Assembly: GCA_903632075.3 (NCBI GenBank)
Contig: CAHIKZ030005642.1
Coordinates: 1,906,501 to 1,970,500 of the forward strand
DNA: 64,000 nucleotides
Source: Acanthosepion pharaonis
Lineage: Eukaryota > Mollusca > Cephalopoda > Sepiida > Sepiidae
Direction of reading: 5' to 3'
The position numbers and the translations under genes were made by a program. Positions 45,601-57,225 of the stretch are shown here, in pieces. Numbering within the stretch: position 1 is the stretch's first letter; the number at the start of each line of letters is the position of its first letter. The notes under the pieces were generated by a model, which made no database searches, was not told the DNA's origin, and was given only the letters and a program-made list of their open reading frames with translations.

Positions 45601-47160
45601 CTTAAAGTAAACAATCCAACAATATATATCTTCTGTTTTCCATTGCAGTTGCAATCTCTCAGTCACCTCTTGAAGCACTTTTTATAGATTGAGCGAGAGT
45701 TCAAATTTGCATAGGGGGAAAGAGATTCCCATGAAAGTATCTGACTCCAAGATCTATCTTTTTTAAATATAAGACTTGTAAAGCCACCATTTTCTTTTTG
45801 GGAATATTTTAAATGCGAGACATATCCAAAGCCTTTTTCAACCAGGATGTAAGCCATTTTCCTAGTATTACAATGACATTACCTAAATGGTCACAAATAG
45901 TGTTGCAGATTTGAATCAACCTACAACAAAGAAAAAGGTGAGAACAGTGTTTAAATATAAAGATATAAAATATTTTTATTTTCATGTTTTTAGAACTAAA
46001 TTTTTCTCAGTGTGTAAGAGTTTTAAAGGTCTTTACTTTTTAGTTGTTTGAAAAGAAATGTGATTTCTTTGTGTATATGTGCGAAAAAGAAACAAGAGAG
46101 AAAGTGAGGAAGAAGGTTGAATGAGTAAAGGAATTTCTTTTGAGCCACCCTGTTGTGAACTGCTGTTGTATATTGCCATCTCTATCTCTTTACTGTTTTG
46201 TTTGGTCTAGAAACTTTGCTTATATACTCTTCAAAGGGATCAAGAATCATGTCTTTTATTGTTGGCAGGAACGTGACTGACCCATTGGTTGAAAAATGTT
46301 AAATATTTATTTTCAAAGGATTAATTTATTAACTGAAAGGATGTGTGAATCCTCCAACTTGGAAACCACTTTTTTTGTCGTTTGTTGTTTGATTGTCTTG
46401 CTGTTTATTTCCATCTTCATTTTACTCTCAACTTGTAATATACATTTAAAAATAGAAAAAAATTTGATAATTACATATTTAGATACATGTATAATAGAAG
46501 ACTCAGGATTCCTACTATGTCATAATAATATACTCACCTCACAATTTGCAAATGTAGAAAGTTAAATTGTCACTGCGCATAACACACCAGACTTTGCACC
46601 ACACTAAAGCTAATCTTAGTAAACAACTATATTAAGAGGATGGGAGATTAATTTAAGAAATGTTGCTTTTTAATAATTACCATGCTAGACTTAGCTTTAT
46701 AGACAAAGCCAAATATAGAGAAATAGAAATTGAAAGATTGTATTGCGCCAATTATCCACTTTAGTAAAATTTTCTTGCCTTAAAAGTCAGTATTACCTGT
46801 CCTTGAACACTAAACTCTAGCACAGCTAGACAAAAATGCTATTATTTGAACTACAAGAGAAGTTTTCAAAATGTTTTTTAAACACATTCAGTTGGTTCAT
46901 TGTGTTTTTAGATATCACCAATTCTGTATGGTAGGTATGAAATTTTCAACTCAAAGTAATAGTCTTGCTCCGTCTATCATGTGCTGGAGTGAATAATATC
47001 TTTGACAGTATTATGAATCAGTGTTTGTAAGAATCTAGGAAGTTAAAGGCTTCGTGAGCAGCTTTTTATATGTTCTGTTTACTTACTTTTTATTTTTATT
47101 GAAATAGGTTAAGTGCACTTCGTTTGAAGGTAAGAGGAAGGAGAGACACTCGGCTGTAAA
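45601..47160. other. Mostly unique sequence, no confident gene
   Basis: The minus frame 45663-45857 (MAYILVEKGFGYVSHLKYSQ) has protein-like composition but no recognised family and may belong to the fragment just before it. The plus ORF at 46296-46565 is hydrophobic and AT-driven. Confidence 0.35.
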
Positions 47161-47229
47161 ATTTGTTATTGTATGGAGTTGGGGGATCATTTCAGCTGAT
47201 GAATGGAGAAGATAAACAGTTTCAGAAAA

Positions 47230-47354
47230 GTGAGGATTTGGGGAGTTGGAGAGAGAGAGAGAGAGAATGTATTTGTGAGGTAGACAGAGAGAGTAAGGCA
47301 GAGAAAGAAAGTCAGAGAGATATCAGGAGTTATATATATAGAGAGAGTCAGGCA

Positions 47355-47392
<38 letters not shown>

Positions 47393-47410
47393 TATATAGA
47401 TATATAGATT
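47230..47410. repeat. (GA)n-rich tract followed by (TA)n
   Basis: GAGAGAGAGAGAGA runs at 47250-47310 lead into TATATA at 47361-47391 and TATAGA repeats. ORFs over it on both strands are repeat translations. Confidence 0.9.
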
Positions 47411-47805
47411 TAATAAATATGCATACACTTGGTTTCCCCTCACAGTAATATGATTGGCTGGTGTCAGCCATAAATACAGACTGATGTGGAAGTACAGTAC
47501 GACACCTACTGACAACGCCTATAGCCTTCACCTATTGCCTACCACTACGACGATGACCAGTCCATTACAGTTACCTGCTAGATTGTCCTACTCAGTTAGA
47601 ATAGTCCAAAACCACTTTGCTACTTCGAACAAATATATCCCTTTTCGGGACACACACACACATATATATATATATATGTGAGGAAAAATCTGACAAATTG
47701 GGAAAAGTTTTTGTGTGAGGCATTTCATCCTTTAGAATTTCATCTGTCTAAAGACGTATAAAAATTTATATATTATTTTCTTATATATATATATATGTGT
47801 GTGTG
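47411..47805. other. Unassigned, with short microsatellites
   Basis: CACACACA/TATATA at 47651-47678 and TATATA/GTGTGTG at 47783-47808. No gene. Confidence 0.4.
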
Positions 47806-48946
47806 TGTGGACATTGAAGTCAACAACAAACAGTACTAGTCTGTTTCATGCTTGAATACGATCTTTATTTGTGTTGTGTTTAAGTTCACCTATTTACATA
47901 TGCTGGTCAATGGTGCATTATGAGTAGCAAAGAATGAATGTTCATAAAGGGGCAGTTGTTTGCAAAACAATATCATATACCAAGTCACTGTAAAATCAGC
48001 ATATATCAAAGAAAAATATACATATGAGTAACTGAAGGGCCCTGGAAATAGAGAAACTACACACACATAACATCCTTTACAAATAGTAAGTAGGCGAACA
48101 GCACAATCTTTTCTAAACATATATCAGAAATTAAAAACAAAAACCAAATTACACCAAAAATATCAAGAAAAATAAAGAAAACATCAGCCTATAACAATAA
48201 ATCCAAACACTGTAAACTCTCTCTGGAGGAGAAAATGTCCATAATTACTTTCCCTTATCTCAAAATACAGACATGAAAACAAATTTTTACTACATTGCTT
48301 AAAAAGTGGAAACTAAAAACAAATACCTTGTAAAATACTATCAGGAAAAATGCAAATATATGCACTTATATAAATTGCAGATAATGTAACATTCTTTAGA
48401 TAAAGCCACTACTTTAAGCAAATATAACCAATCCCTGAAAAAAATGTAAAGAAATAAACAAATTAACAAACTATGAAAGAACACATAAACACAATGTAAT
48501 AATAATAATCAGTAACAAATAATTAAATAATCGACAATAGATAATGAATAAAAAGTTAACAGACAACACTATAAAATAGCTACAAATAACCACATTGGGA
48601 TGCACAATTATTCCTACTCAAGAGCCTCAAGAATAATTTGATACAACACTGTTGACACTTACACAATAACTGTTAGGATAATACAATTGTCCTTATTACC
48701 CATAATGCACCATTGACCAGCATATATAAATAGTTGAACCTAAACACAACACACATGGCCTGAAGATTGCATCCAAGCATGAAAGAGACTCTCACCACTC
48801 CATATTCATTTTTATATTTACATATGCTCTATCCTTGATATTGTGAACTTTTGCTCATAAATATAGAATATATTTCTATATACACTATATATATATATAG
48901 TGTGTGTAGAGAGAGAAAGCTGTATATAGTTAGAAATAGTGAAAAT

Positions 48947-48990
<44 letters not shown>
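47806..48990. mobile_element. Fold-back element, long copy, ending in (TA)n
   Basis: Left end 47812-47940 (GAAGTCAACAACAAACAGTA, TGTTTCATGCTTGAATACGA, TGCTGGTCAATGGTGCATTA) is inverted at 48695-48805 (TAATGCACCATTGACCAGCA, CATCCAAGCATGAAAGAGAC). The ~750-bp centre is A-rich with no ORF. It then runs through ATATTGTGAACTTTTGCTCA and ATAAATATAG to (TA)n at 48951-48989, as in the copy at 20040. Confidence 0.75.
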
Positions 48991-48992
<2 letters not shown>

Positions 48993-49159
48993 TGAGTGAG
49001 TTAGACTAGAACAAAATATTTCATCCTGTGGTTTAATTTTTTTCACAAAAGCATTAGTTGAAATAAAGAGAGGGGCGGACAATTAATTTATTGCCTGTTA
49101 ACAAAGATGTTTCTACCTAACCTACCTACCTACTTTTCTATAGCTTTCTATGCATGACT

Positions 49160-49190
49160 GTATTTGTTTACACACACACACACACACACA
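49160..49190. repeat. (CA)n microsatellite
   Basis: About 10 CA units immediately before the mariner end. Confidence 0.9.
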
Positions 49191-50028
49191 GAAGGTGCGA
49201 TGGATAAATTGCCATCTAAATGACACAAAAATCAAAAAAAGGCTGACATCTGATTTTAGCAGATCTATTTACCAAAATTACACAAAATATCTTGAAATAC
49301 TAAGTAAATTTATTCAATAAAATTGCCATTGGCTTCAACCACAGCCTCCAGACAACTTTGGAATCTACTGCATCTCTGGGTGGTCTCCTTGTTTAAGTTG
49401 GTTAATGCTTCCATAATCCTTGCCTTCAGTTCATCTTTGGTGTTGCAAGGAGTTTTGTTGGTCTCCCACTCAACTGCGCCTCACACATAATAATCAAGGG
49501 GGGGTGCAGTCTGGAAGGTTAGGTGGCCAAATGTAAGGGGTGATGTGGCAGAATTTGTCTGACAGCCATGACTGGGTTCTTCTGCATAGTGCAGAGTCCT
49601 GTTGCCAGCAGCCACCCTCTTAAGCCAGGGCAGCACCACCTCTTCAAGATACTTGATGTAGGCCTCCATGTTGAGTCTGAGGCCCTCACCAACAAAGTGG
49701 GAAATTCTTTTCTCATCAGAACAACCAGAGTAATTTTTTTGAGCTGCTGTACCTTTGTAATCACCATTAGACTCATGTAACTCTTTCTGAATCCTTTGCC
49801 CTGTACCCAGTCACTCTGAAATGTTCGTATTGGAACTTCCTGTGTGAATGTCAAGCAATATAGTATGCCATTTTCAAATTTTTTGCAGAGTGAATTGTGT
49901 CATGGTGCTCTTTTTCTTACAAACTGACTCTAATATACTGTGCAGTCGACAAAATCAAAAACAAACAATGTACATGCATGAAATTAAATATATAAAATTG
50001 CAACAATTTACCTATCACACCCTGTATA
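49191..50028 (-). mobile_element. Internally deleted mariner, transposase pseudogene
   Basis: Left end AGAAGGTGCGATGGATAAAT and right end (complement) CAGGGTGTGATAGGTAAATT are matching TIRs. The minus strand reads VVLMRKEFPTLLVRASDS, YIKYLEEVVLPWLKR (family: EVYLDxLExVVxPWI), LDYYVWGAVEWETNK after a shift, and a C-terminal SCLEAVVEANGNFIE. This fits the mori/DD37D-like group. At about 840 bp it lacks the N-terminal third. Shifted frames around 49510 and stops near 49900. Confidence 0.85.
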
Positions 50029-50167
50029 TACTTATGCGTTTTTATTCAATTAAGTGTATCATTCTACCAGTACACCTGTAGTCCTACTGATTTTATGAGT
50101 ACTGTTCCCTCATTTTGCTTACATACATATTTTTTGTGCATTTTCTTTGTTTTTTTCCTCACTCACA

Positions 50168-50175
<8 letters not shown>
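50029..50175. other. Unassigned spacer
   Basis: No feature recognised. Confidence 0.4.

Positions 50176-50213
<38 letters not shown>
50176..50213. repeat. (TA)n microsatellite
   Basis: About 19 TA units preceded by TGTGTGTG. Confidence 0.96.
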
Positions 50214-50216
<3 letters not shown>

Positions 50217-50274
50217 ATGCGAGAGTTTGTATACCATCTATTGTAAAACTAGACTAAATACTTATTTTATTATT

Positions 50275-50495
50275 TGCACTCAGACTATTGTCCTGATCCT
50301 TGTTGTTATTATTAAAATGTTTCAACCATTGTGCCCTCTGGCCTTCATCAGTTGTTAATATACTTATCAACAAGTACATGATATAGGCTGAGGCACAAGG
50401 GTCGAAAGATTGTTATAATAACCACAAAGTTGTGGACAATCAATAGTCTAAGTGTAAATCCTGATAACTTCTCATCTCAGAAATTCAGATAGACT
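50275..50495. mobile_element. SINE B-like 3' ends in inverted arrangement
   Basis: Left part reads CAGACTATTGTCCTGATCCT, TTCAACCATTGTGCCCTCTG, GCCTTCATCAGTTG (minus orientation). Right part reads GGCACAAGGGTCGAAAGATT, GTGGACAATCAATAGTCTAA, CTCATCTCAGAAATTCAGAT (plus orientation). The sequence thus folds back on itself. The motifs match the tail of the SINE at 17120-17492. Confidence 0.65.
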
Positions 50496-50511
50496 GAAGA
50501 TATAGAAGAAA

Positions 50512-50552
50512 AATTGTTTTTTTTTTTTTTTTCAGTAATAAAAATGTACATG

Positions 50553-50597
<45 letters not shown>
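50512..50597. repeat. Poly-T then (TA)n
   Basis: A T run at 50517-50532 and about 21 TA units at 50556-50597. Confidence 0.93.
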
Positions 50598-50598
<1 letters not shown>

Positions 50599-51954
50599 GT
50601 ATGTTTGTGTAAATATTTATAAAGCCAAGGAAAAAAGATTGATCAGGGTATTTCTGGGAGATAATGTTTTTTAGGCAATTAGTCTTTATAGTTATAATGG
50701 CTTGGTATCAAGGGCATTAACAGTAATAAATAAAAATAAAATTAAAAAATTAAATGTTCACTTATCATATCCCTAGTCAGTTTTGTGGAAATTACGTCTA
50801 TTTATCAGGGAACTTGATTGTAAAATTTAATTTATTTAAAATCATGTCCTTTGACTAGTGGCCATAATTTCTACAAAACTTTGAATAGGTACAAGATTAG
50901 GGAACATTTAGCTATATATTTCAACTGAAAATAAAATTTCAACACTCTAAAGTAGATTTTGATCTGAGTATAGTCTGTGCATACTAGGCAATAGTCTTCA
51001 GTCATCCTGAGATGCAGTATCACTCATACCAGGATACAGTCTATGTCTGAAGTTCAGATGGTGACACATGTAATAAGATTCAGTGTCTTGAAAGATTCCA
51101 TCGCAAATAACTGTCATGGCAAGGATATAACCATATGTTTTTTTGTATTTTTTTGTTTAATTAGAGTCATTTGAGAGTCTGGCTGGCTGGCCATTTTGGA
51201 GAATAGCTATACATGTTACACATGATGCATTGGGGGAACTTTAATGTTGGTAACAGCATTGAAATGAATATTTTTACATGTGTAAATGAGGAGGTTCAAA
51301 ATGAACACACAGCACAGACTTTCATCAAGATCAATGCATTGAAAAAAAAAAGCAACAGTGACACTACAAAATGTGCATCCCTCTCCCCCAATACCTGGAC
51401 TGTTGGCTCAGACGTTTGGAAATCTCTTACTTATAGCAAGACTATAGTCATGTATTTTTCTCACCAGACTTCTATTTACAACACAACTCTGTGATTACTG
51501 TCACAAGAGAGTCACTTGTGCAGGATCAAATGACATTCTGTTGTATTCAATGATGAGAGCAGGCTCTGCCTTCATGCAAGTGAGGTGTTTTTGCAATGGG
51601 TGTGTCATTTTTCAGAGTGTATGGTGTAGTGTTAGTATTCTCAAAGTGGTTCATGTTGACTCAGATAAATAAAAATTTTGACAAAGGGATGTATAAAAGC
51701 TCAGGTGTCCACAGGGAAGGTGTGAATTTGGGCTGACATGATTTTTGGTACTTTTCAAATTTGTCCTTTATAGAAATATCAGAAGAAAGTGATTTTCTTA
51801 TTGATACAAATGACATTGAGAATTTGCCAGAAGACATTAAAGTTTGATTTATTTATAAAAACATTATATAATAAAAAGGAAATGTAAACTTATATAAAAA
51901 TAATTAAAGGATAAATAAAAAAATAATGCAATAAACTACATTTGTTTATTACAC
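50598..51954. other. No confident gene
   Basis: The plus ORF at 51213-51494 (93 codons) has mixed composition but no recognised domain and no clear splice signals. The rest is AT-rich. Confidence 0.35.
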
Positions 51955-52219
51955 TTTCTTTTGAGGGGAATGTTTTAAAAACATTTATTAAAAGAAGAAC
52001 ATCAGCAATAATTTTTGAAAGAAAAATTATTATTGGCAATACTTTAAAAAAAATACCAACTTTACATTCTTTGGAAAAAATATGACCAGCTATAGATTTC
52101 TTCAAGGAAAAATATTCCCAGAAATAGATTTTTGAAGAAAAACATTACCAGTAATAAAAATTTTGTCAGCATTAAATAACCCATTGAGGTTGATATGCTG
52201 TAAAACAAAACAAATCCAA
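51955..52219 (+). mobile_element. SINE-like family C, 3' part with internal repeats
   Basis: Repeated units of the form ATTACCAGTAATAAAAATTT plus a TTTTTGAAGAAAAA stretch (51985-52165) lead to the tail CATTAAATAACCCATTGAGG, TTGATATGCTGTAAAACAAA. The family C head is missing. ORFs on the complement here are translations of this repeat. Confidence 0.65.
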
Positions 52220-52619
52220 TTAAACCAATCAATAAACAAATGTTTTCTATAGTTAGTAAATAATTTACTACTATAGATTTTTTTGGCATATTGTTCCAGT
52301 CTTTGAAAGGAAATTACTTTAATTCTACTAAATTCAAAGGTTGTTTTGAATAAACCTGAATTTTGAATTCTTACCACTAATTTTTTGTTGAATTCCGATT
52401 CAGACACATTGCAGGTTGTCTTTGAACCAATATTGCATTGGAACCTTTAGGATCAATGCTGGACAGTGTAATGTTATCTCTCTCAGATGTTCCTTTAAAA
52501 CATCAATATACTTCTTTTTTATTTTCATGATTATGATGCTTTTAAACCAACTGCTCATTCATTTTCCACTAAAACACCCCACAAAGCATAAGATTGCTAG
52601 CCCTATGTTTGATAAGTGT
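52220..52619. other. No gene seen
   Basis: The flanking ORFs show nothing recognisable. Confidence 0.35.
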
Positions 52620-52925
52620 TCATAGCTTCTCCTCTTTTGCTTCACACTCACTGTATGTGATTCCAACCAAAATTTCAATTTTACTCTCTTCACTGAATAA
52701 AACTGAGTTACTGAAATCCAAGAAGGAGGTAATGACTTTTGAGCAAAGGTGTTTTTCTTGAACAGTCATGACATGCTTATTATGCAGTCTGCTTACCATT
52801 TGACGTAACACAGTTGCTCCATGATTTGATAAACACATTTGCTCTATCATTTGTTGGTTACCCAACAAAATACTACATAAATTTTTGACTTGTATAATGT
52901 ACATATGTACACTTGTATTAATAGC
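52620..52925 (-). CDS. Exon-like terminal ORF, unrecognised
   Basis: Minus-strand acceptor ATTTATTAATACAG is followed in phase 0 by 101 codons ending TGA. It contains NLCSILLGNQQMIEQMCLSN, HGATVLRQMVSRLHNKHVM and SKIEILVGITYSECEAKEEK. The leucine/serine helical pattern could fit an alpha-helical repeat protein, but I recognise no family. A donor-like ATG|GTAAGC lies inside, so the exon might instead end earlier. Its phase does not join directly to the exon at 58410-58624, so if both belong to one gene another exon must lie between. Confidence 0.4.
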   Translation of the reverse strand, partial: AINTSVHMYIIQVKNLCSILLGNQQMIEQMCLSNHGATVLRQMVSRLHNKHVMTVQEKHLCSKVITSFLDFSNSVLFSEESKIEILVGITYSECEAKEEKL

Positions 52926-53461
52926 CTGTATTAATAAATGAATTCTATTACTCACTTGTCTTGGTAAAAATACAAGAACCGACTTTCTATGGGTGTGCCC
53001 AGTTTTTGCCTCATATTATATATATATATATATAGTTATATATATAACTGTTCTGTTTCAGTATTTGAAAGGTGCATTACATTATTTTAAATGAGATTGA
53101 TTGAACCATATTGATAAATAAAATTGTGCCTCATGGTTTGTCCAGAACCTATTTTATTAGCCTTCCTGCAACAGGAGGGTAATGTGCACCCAACATACAT
53201 ATTAAGGAACCTAATGTCTCATAGAGATCTTGTCTTAGCTATTTTTGTCATGATGAGTATTTTGTATTCTATCACTCTTTAACAATCATTTCAAAGAAAT
53301 GTTTTTATACACCTTTTCCTAATTAATATTTCTTAGCTATAAAAGGGTTGATGCCAAATACTTGTGTTAAGGCTTTTTTCTTGCCACTTTGTTTTATGTT
53401 GCATCACTAAACTTTTTGTCTAATTATTGTAACCGTCTCCTGTTTGTATTGGTTGTCAGTT
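52926..53461. other. No gene seen
   Basis: TATATA tract at 53019-53035. Nothing else. Confidence 0.35.
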
Positions 53462-53980
53462 GTTTGTTTTTTTATTAGTAGCATATCAGCCTGTATGGTG
53501 TTATTTAATGCTGAAATTTAAATATGAAAATTCAAACTTTATAATTAATTCAAGAGAATGATATTATTTTGGGATTAAATTATTTTACTTAGCTGTAATC
53601 TTTTTTTTTTACCAAATAATCTTACAAAATCAAATGAGAAGTGAAATCTTGTTTCTCCTTACAAGAAATGAGATTAATCAGAGTAATTTGTTTTAATTTA
53701 AAAATTTTTTTTGACAATATATGATATGTCTTCAGTTCTACTATAAAATGTATTGCTGGTATTTTTACTATAAAAATATATTTTTATACTTTCTTAGTTT
53801 TTTGATTTCTGTTTAGGGTCTTACTATTTGCCCATAGCTGGGACCCTAATAGGTGTTTCCAATCCAGATCAGGGTAGAGCTGGGAACAAAAGTGATTAAA
53901 GATCGGTTCTGCAGTCCTCAAAACCTCCAATCTCCTGTCCAGAGGCCTTGATGCCAGATGAAGTAAGACTATTTTCTTAC
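53462..53980 (-). mobile_element. SINE-like family C, with head and tail
   Basis: Complement of the family: the head lies at 53800-53980 (ATAGCTGGGACCCTAATAGG, CTCCTGTCCAGAGGCCTTGA, TGCCAGATGAAG). There is one internal-repeat remnant (AAAATGTATTGCTGGTATTT, 53746-53765). The tail complement is at 53470-53515 (AGCATATCAGCCTGTATGGT, GTTATTTAATGCTG). About 230 bp of AT-rich sequence separates the internal remnant from the tail. Confidence 0.65.
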
Positions 53981-54861
53981 AGGGTTTATTTTTTAATGCT
54001 ATACATTTCCTCACTACTGTATATTTTAGATGTAAATTTACAAGTGGAGGATGGGGAAGGCATATCTTTCAATGAGGATGAGTTTCATATCTCACTAATA
54101 ATAGAAGTCAGTAATGATGCTAAGAGTAGAAGATGTTTTCATAAAAATCCATGCAGCCTTCTGGAACAATTGGCACAAAAAATATTTATCAACTCGAGTT
54201 TAGTAATGCTCAAATTATGTGGCCTATTTATTAAATAAAAACCATAAGGAAAAAATGATATATAATTGTTTATATATCAAAAACAATTTTAGGCAAAACT
54301 ATGACAAAGTGCAACGGGTTTTGCAGAAAAATCAATAAAACTGAAGGCGGGTACGACTTTTTACAAAAACCAAGGCAGAGTTGCACTCAAACAAAATTTT
54401 TACTGGATGAGCTGATGTTATTTGCACTTAATGCAAAACATAGCTCATGTTACTAAGTTTATGTAAAGTGCTTGATAGTTTTCCTGCAACATTGGCTTCA
54501 CACAAAAAAATTGTAAAAAACTTAAGAATTTTTTTTTTTTTACATACTTCAAATAAAAACTTGAGGAACTTCCTCATTTTTTATCCAATTTTCTTCAAAC
54601 ATGTCACAAAAATTTTGTCATCATGCAAGAAATAAGATAGTGTGGTTTTCATCCTGCTTGCTTCTCTGCGTATAATAAAAAAACATGAAGAGCAATCAAG
54701 CACTTGCGAAGGACATGCCATAAAAAGATAAGGCGGGGAGTAGCTTAGTATACAAACTGATGATGTATGCAAGTGGGGACGAGGCAGACATTTCTAGACA
54801 GAGGGATGTGGATATGGAATTGCAGACATGTACACCTGACTAATGCCAGGTACCTTGGCTA

Positions 54862-54863
<2 letters not shown>
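53981..54863. other. No confident gene
   Basis: The plus ORF 53948-54238 contains LQVEDGEGISFNEDEFHISL after a weak acceptor (TATATTTTAG), but no family is recognised. The rest is AT-rich. Confidence 0.3.

Positions 54864-54940
<77 letters not shown>
54864..54940. repeat. (TG)n-(TA)n compound microsatellite
   Basis: About 10 TG units followed by about 28 TA units. Confidence 0.97.
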
Positions 54941-54945
<5 letters not shown>

Positions 54946-56137
54946 GAATTCTTGTCTTGTTTAAAGTTTCTTTTCCTCCCATGTGATTATCTTATACTAG
55001 TAAAATTGCCCTAAAGTCTTTTTCAGCATGGGCCTTTTGTTAGTTGAGGAGATAATCCCTTTCATAATGGATACATTAGCTTCATTTTCTTTCTGTATGT
55101 TTGTTTCCATGAAACTCCTGTCATGTGTCTCATGGAAGCAAAAGGCTAATGACCAGATTTGCTTCATAGTTTGGAAAATCAGATCTCCCCCCCTTTCCAT
55201 TTCAGACAATGAAATTTCAATGTTTATCAAAGCTTACAGACCAGTTGGGTAATTAAGATTAATTTACTTGGTCTTTCACTCTGTCTGCCTTTGTGCTTTT
55301 GTCCGTTTACACCTTATCCTTTAGTCAACTCCCAAAGCTGGAACTTGATATCCAAGGGGTTAAGAGGTATGGTACTAATTTCAAAACTTTTAATTTATAG
55401 GATTAAAGTTGAGATTTGGCGAATCTAATTGGCTTTTACCACAGTATGTGTATATTTCTCTTGAATGAAAATTCACTAAACAGACATTGCATACTTGTGG
55501 AACAGGGGGTAGAGTGACTTGGAACTGTGAGGAAATCCCATTCAGAATAATGGTAAAGGTTTTAAATTTCAGTAATGGTTAACACCATCAGGAATTTTTC
55601 AATCTGATCTTGGCTTAGTAAATCTGCCATTTTGGTTTTTATACTGAAACTTGTTTAATGATGCCATAGAAAACGCATTTATAATAGCATGCATTGAAAA
55701 TGTATTTTTTCTAATTATTATGATACATTCTGGGTCTGTAAACCTTGTGGAAAAGAGTCTGCTGTTGTCATAAGAAAGACCTTACGACTCCAGTAGAGAA
55801 AAAGTTAAAGATATTGCAAACAAAAAATACACTTGGTCTATTATACAGTCACCGACCACTTTATTTTATTTTATTTTTTAAATACTCAAACCTGCACATC
55901 TGGCACCAACAATCATGTTGTATTCAAAATCACTTAAATCACTTTTTTCCCATACTAATGGATGAAATGAAATTCAGCAGGTTGCCATGACTGCAATTAA
56001 ATGGCAATATCCATTAAATTTCTGCTACATCATTGGCATTTTAGGAATTTATATAAAAGAGCATTTGTTAATAGGTACTTAATTAAATCGCGACCAATAA
56101 AATTATAACCAATGAGGTAGTGGGTCAGTCAGTATTG
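54941..56137. other. No confident gene
   Basis: Overlapping ORFs on both strands at 54997-55252 and a plus ORF at 55745-55990 lack recognised domains or good splice signals. Confidence 0.35.
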
Positions 56138-56213
56138 ACTAATATTTATATAGATATTAGTTAATTATACCCATATTAGTTAACTAATATCTATATAAAT
56201 ATTAGTTAATATT
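56138..56213. repeat. AT-rich inverted repeat
   Basis: TGACTAATATTTATATAGAT and its complement ATCTATATAAATATTAGTTA enclose a spacer of about 13 bp; arms are about 30 bp. Nearby, GTGCATTAATGCACACTGTC is a second, smaller palindrome (56236-56256). Confidence 0.9.
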
Positions 56214-56559
56214 TGTGGACCCATTTTTGGAACAGTGCATTAATGCACACTGTCCCTATAATTAATTAATGTCCCATTAATGCACACTGAGACAGAAACC
56301 TATAATTTATACTGGACTTTGCTTTTGATTATAATAATACTGGATTTTATGATGTTTTGTCTTAATTATTATAATTAATACTGGGTATTATGATAGGCAT
56401 TTATGGGTCAAGTTAGGTCAAAGTATTAGTATCTTCTGCATTTCGGTAAGCATTAGTCTACCAGATATTTCAACTTTGCATCTAAGACCTGCAGTATATT
56501 GCTTTGAGACAGTTTTTTTGGAGAAAAATAATGGGTTGTTTTATATATTATAAATTATA

Positions 56560-56645
56560 TGTGCATTGACAAAGGAGGAGATTATGTTGAAAAATAAATA
56601 TATGATATATAAAATAAATGCATTCTTCATCATGAGGCGTTAAAC
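56560..56645 (+). pseudogene. mariner transposase end fragment
   Basis: GCATTGACAAAGGAGGAGAT then TATGTTGAAAAATAA translates as CIDKGGDYVEK and stop, the terminal block of many mariner transposases. Only this end is preserved. Confidence 0.6.
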
Positions 56646-56892
56646 CTATTAATATACCTATATAATTGTCTTAGTTGTTAGAGAATATAAGTAAATTACT
56701 ATTTTATTATTTATATATAATCTTGTCTCATTTCATTGTTTGCTTTTATTTTTTTGGGATGTTTTATTATTGCAATTACTTTTATTTCTTTATGAAATCA
56801 ATATTTGTTGCACTTCTGTAATGTTGAGTTACTTTTGATACAGGCTAATTAATTTATAAAAATAAAGGTAATTAAAAAAAATTATAGTTTGG

Positions 56893-57225
56893 TTTGTTTT
56901 ACAGCATATCAAACTCTATGGGTTATTTAATGCCAATAAACATTTTTATTGCTGGTAATATTTCTTTTTTCAAAAATGTGTTGCTGGTAATAATGTATTG
57001 CTGATAGTAATTTTTTCTTCAAAAATTCATTGCTGGTAATAAAATCTATTTTTACACATTTTGACCCCAGTTTGGGGGTTAACTATTTGCTCATAGCTGG
57101 GACCCCCGAACAGGTGCTACCACCCTGTGTCAGAGTGAACATGGGAACACCAGCAATTAAGAGGTGGTTCCACGCTCCCCAAAACCTCCTATACAGAGGC
57201 CTTACTGTCAGATGTAGATTGTCGT
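56893..57225 (-). mobile_element. SINE-like family C, most complete copy
   Basis: Minus strand from the head (CATCTGACAGTAAGGCCTCT, GTATAGGAGGTTTTGGGGAG, GGTCCCAGCTATGAGCAAAT) through three to four internal units of ATTACCAGCAA plus TTTTTGAA(A)AAA (56935-57050) to the tail GGCATTAAATAACCCATAGA, TTTGATATGCTGTAAAACAA. Confidence 0.72.

Noticed and set aside
47163..47531. ORFs on both strands rich in RERE/IYIYIY
   Set aside because: Translations of (GA)n and (TA)n repeats.
51213..51494. 93-codon plus-strand ORF
   Set aside because: Mixed composition but no domain and no good acceptor or donor; kept only as a note.
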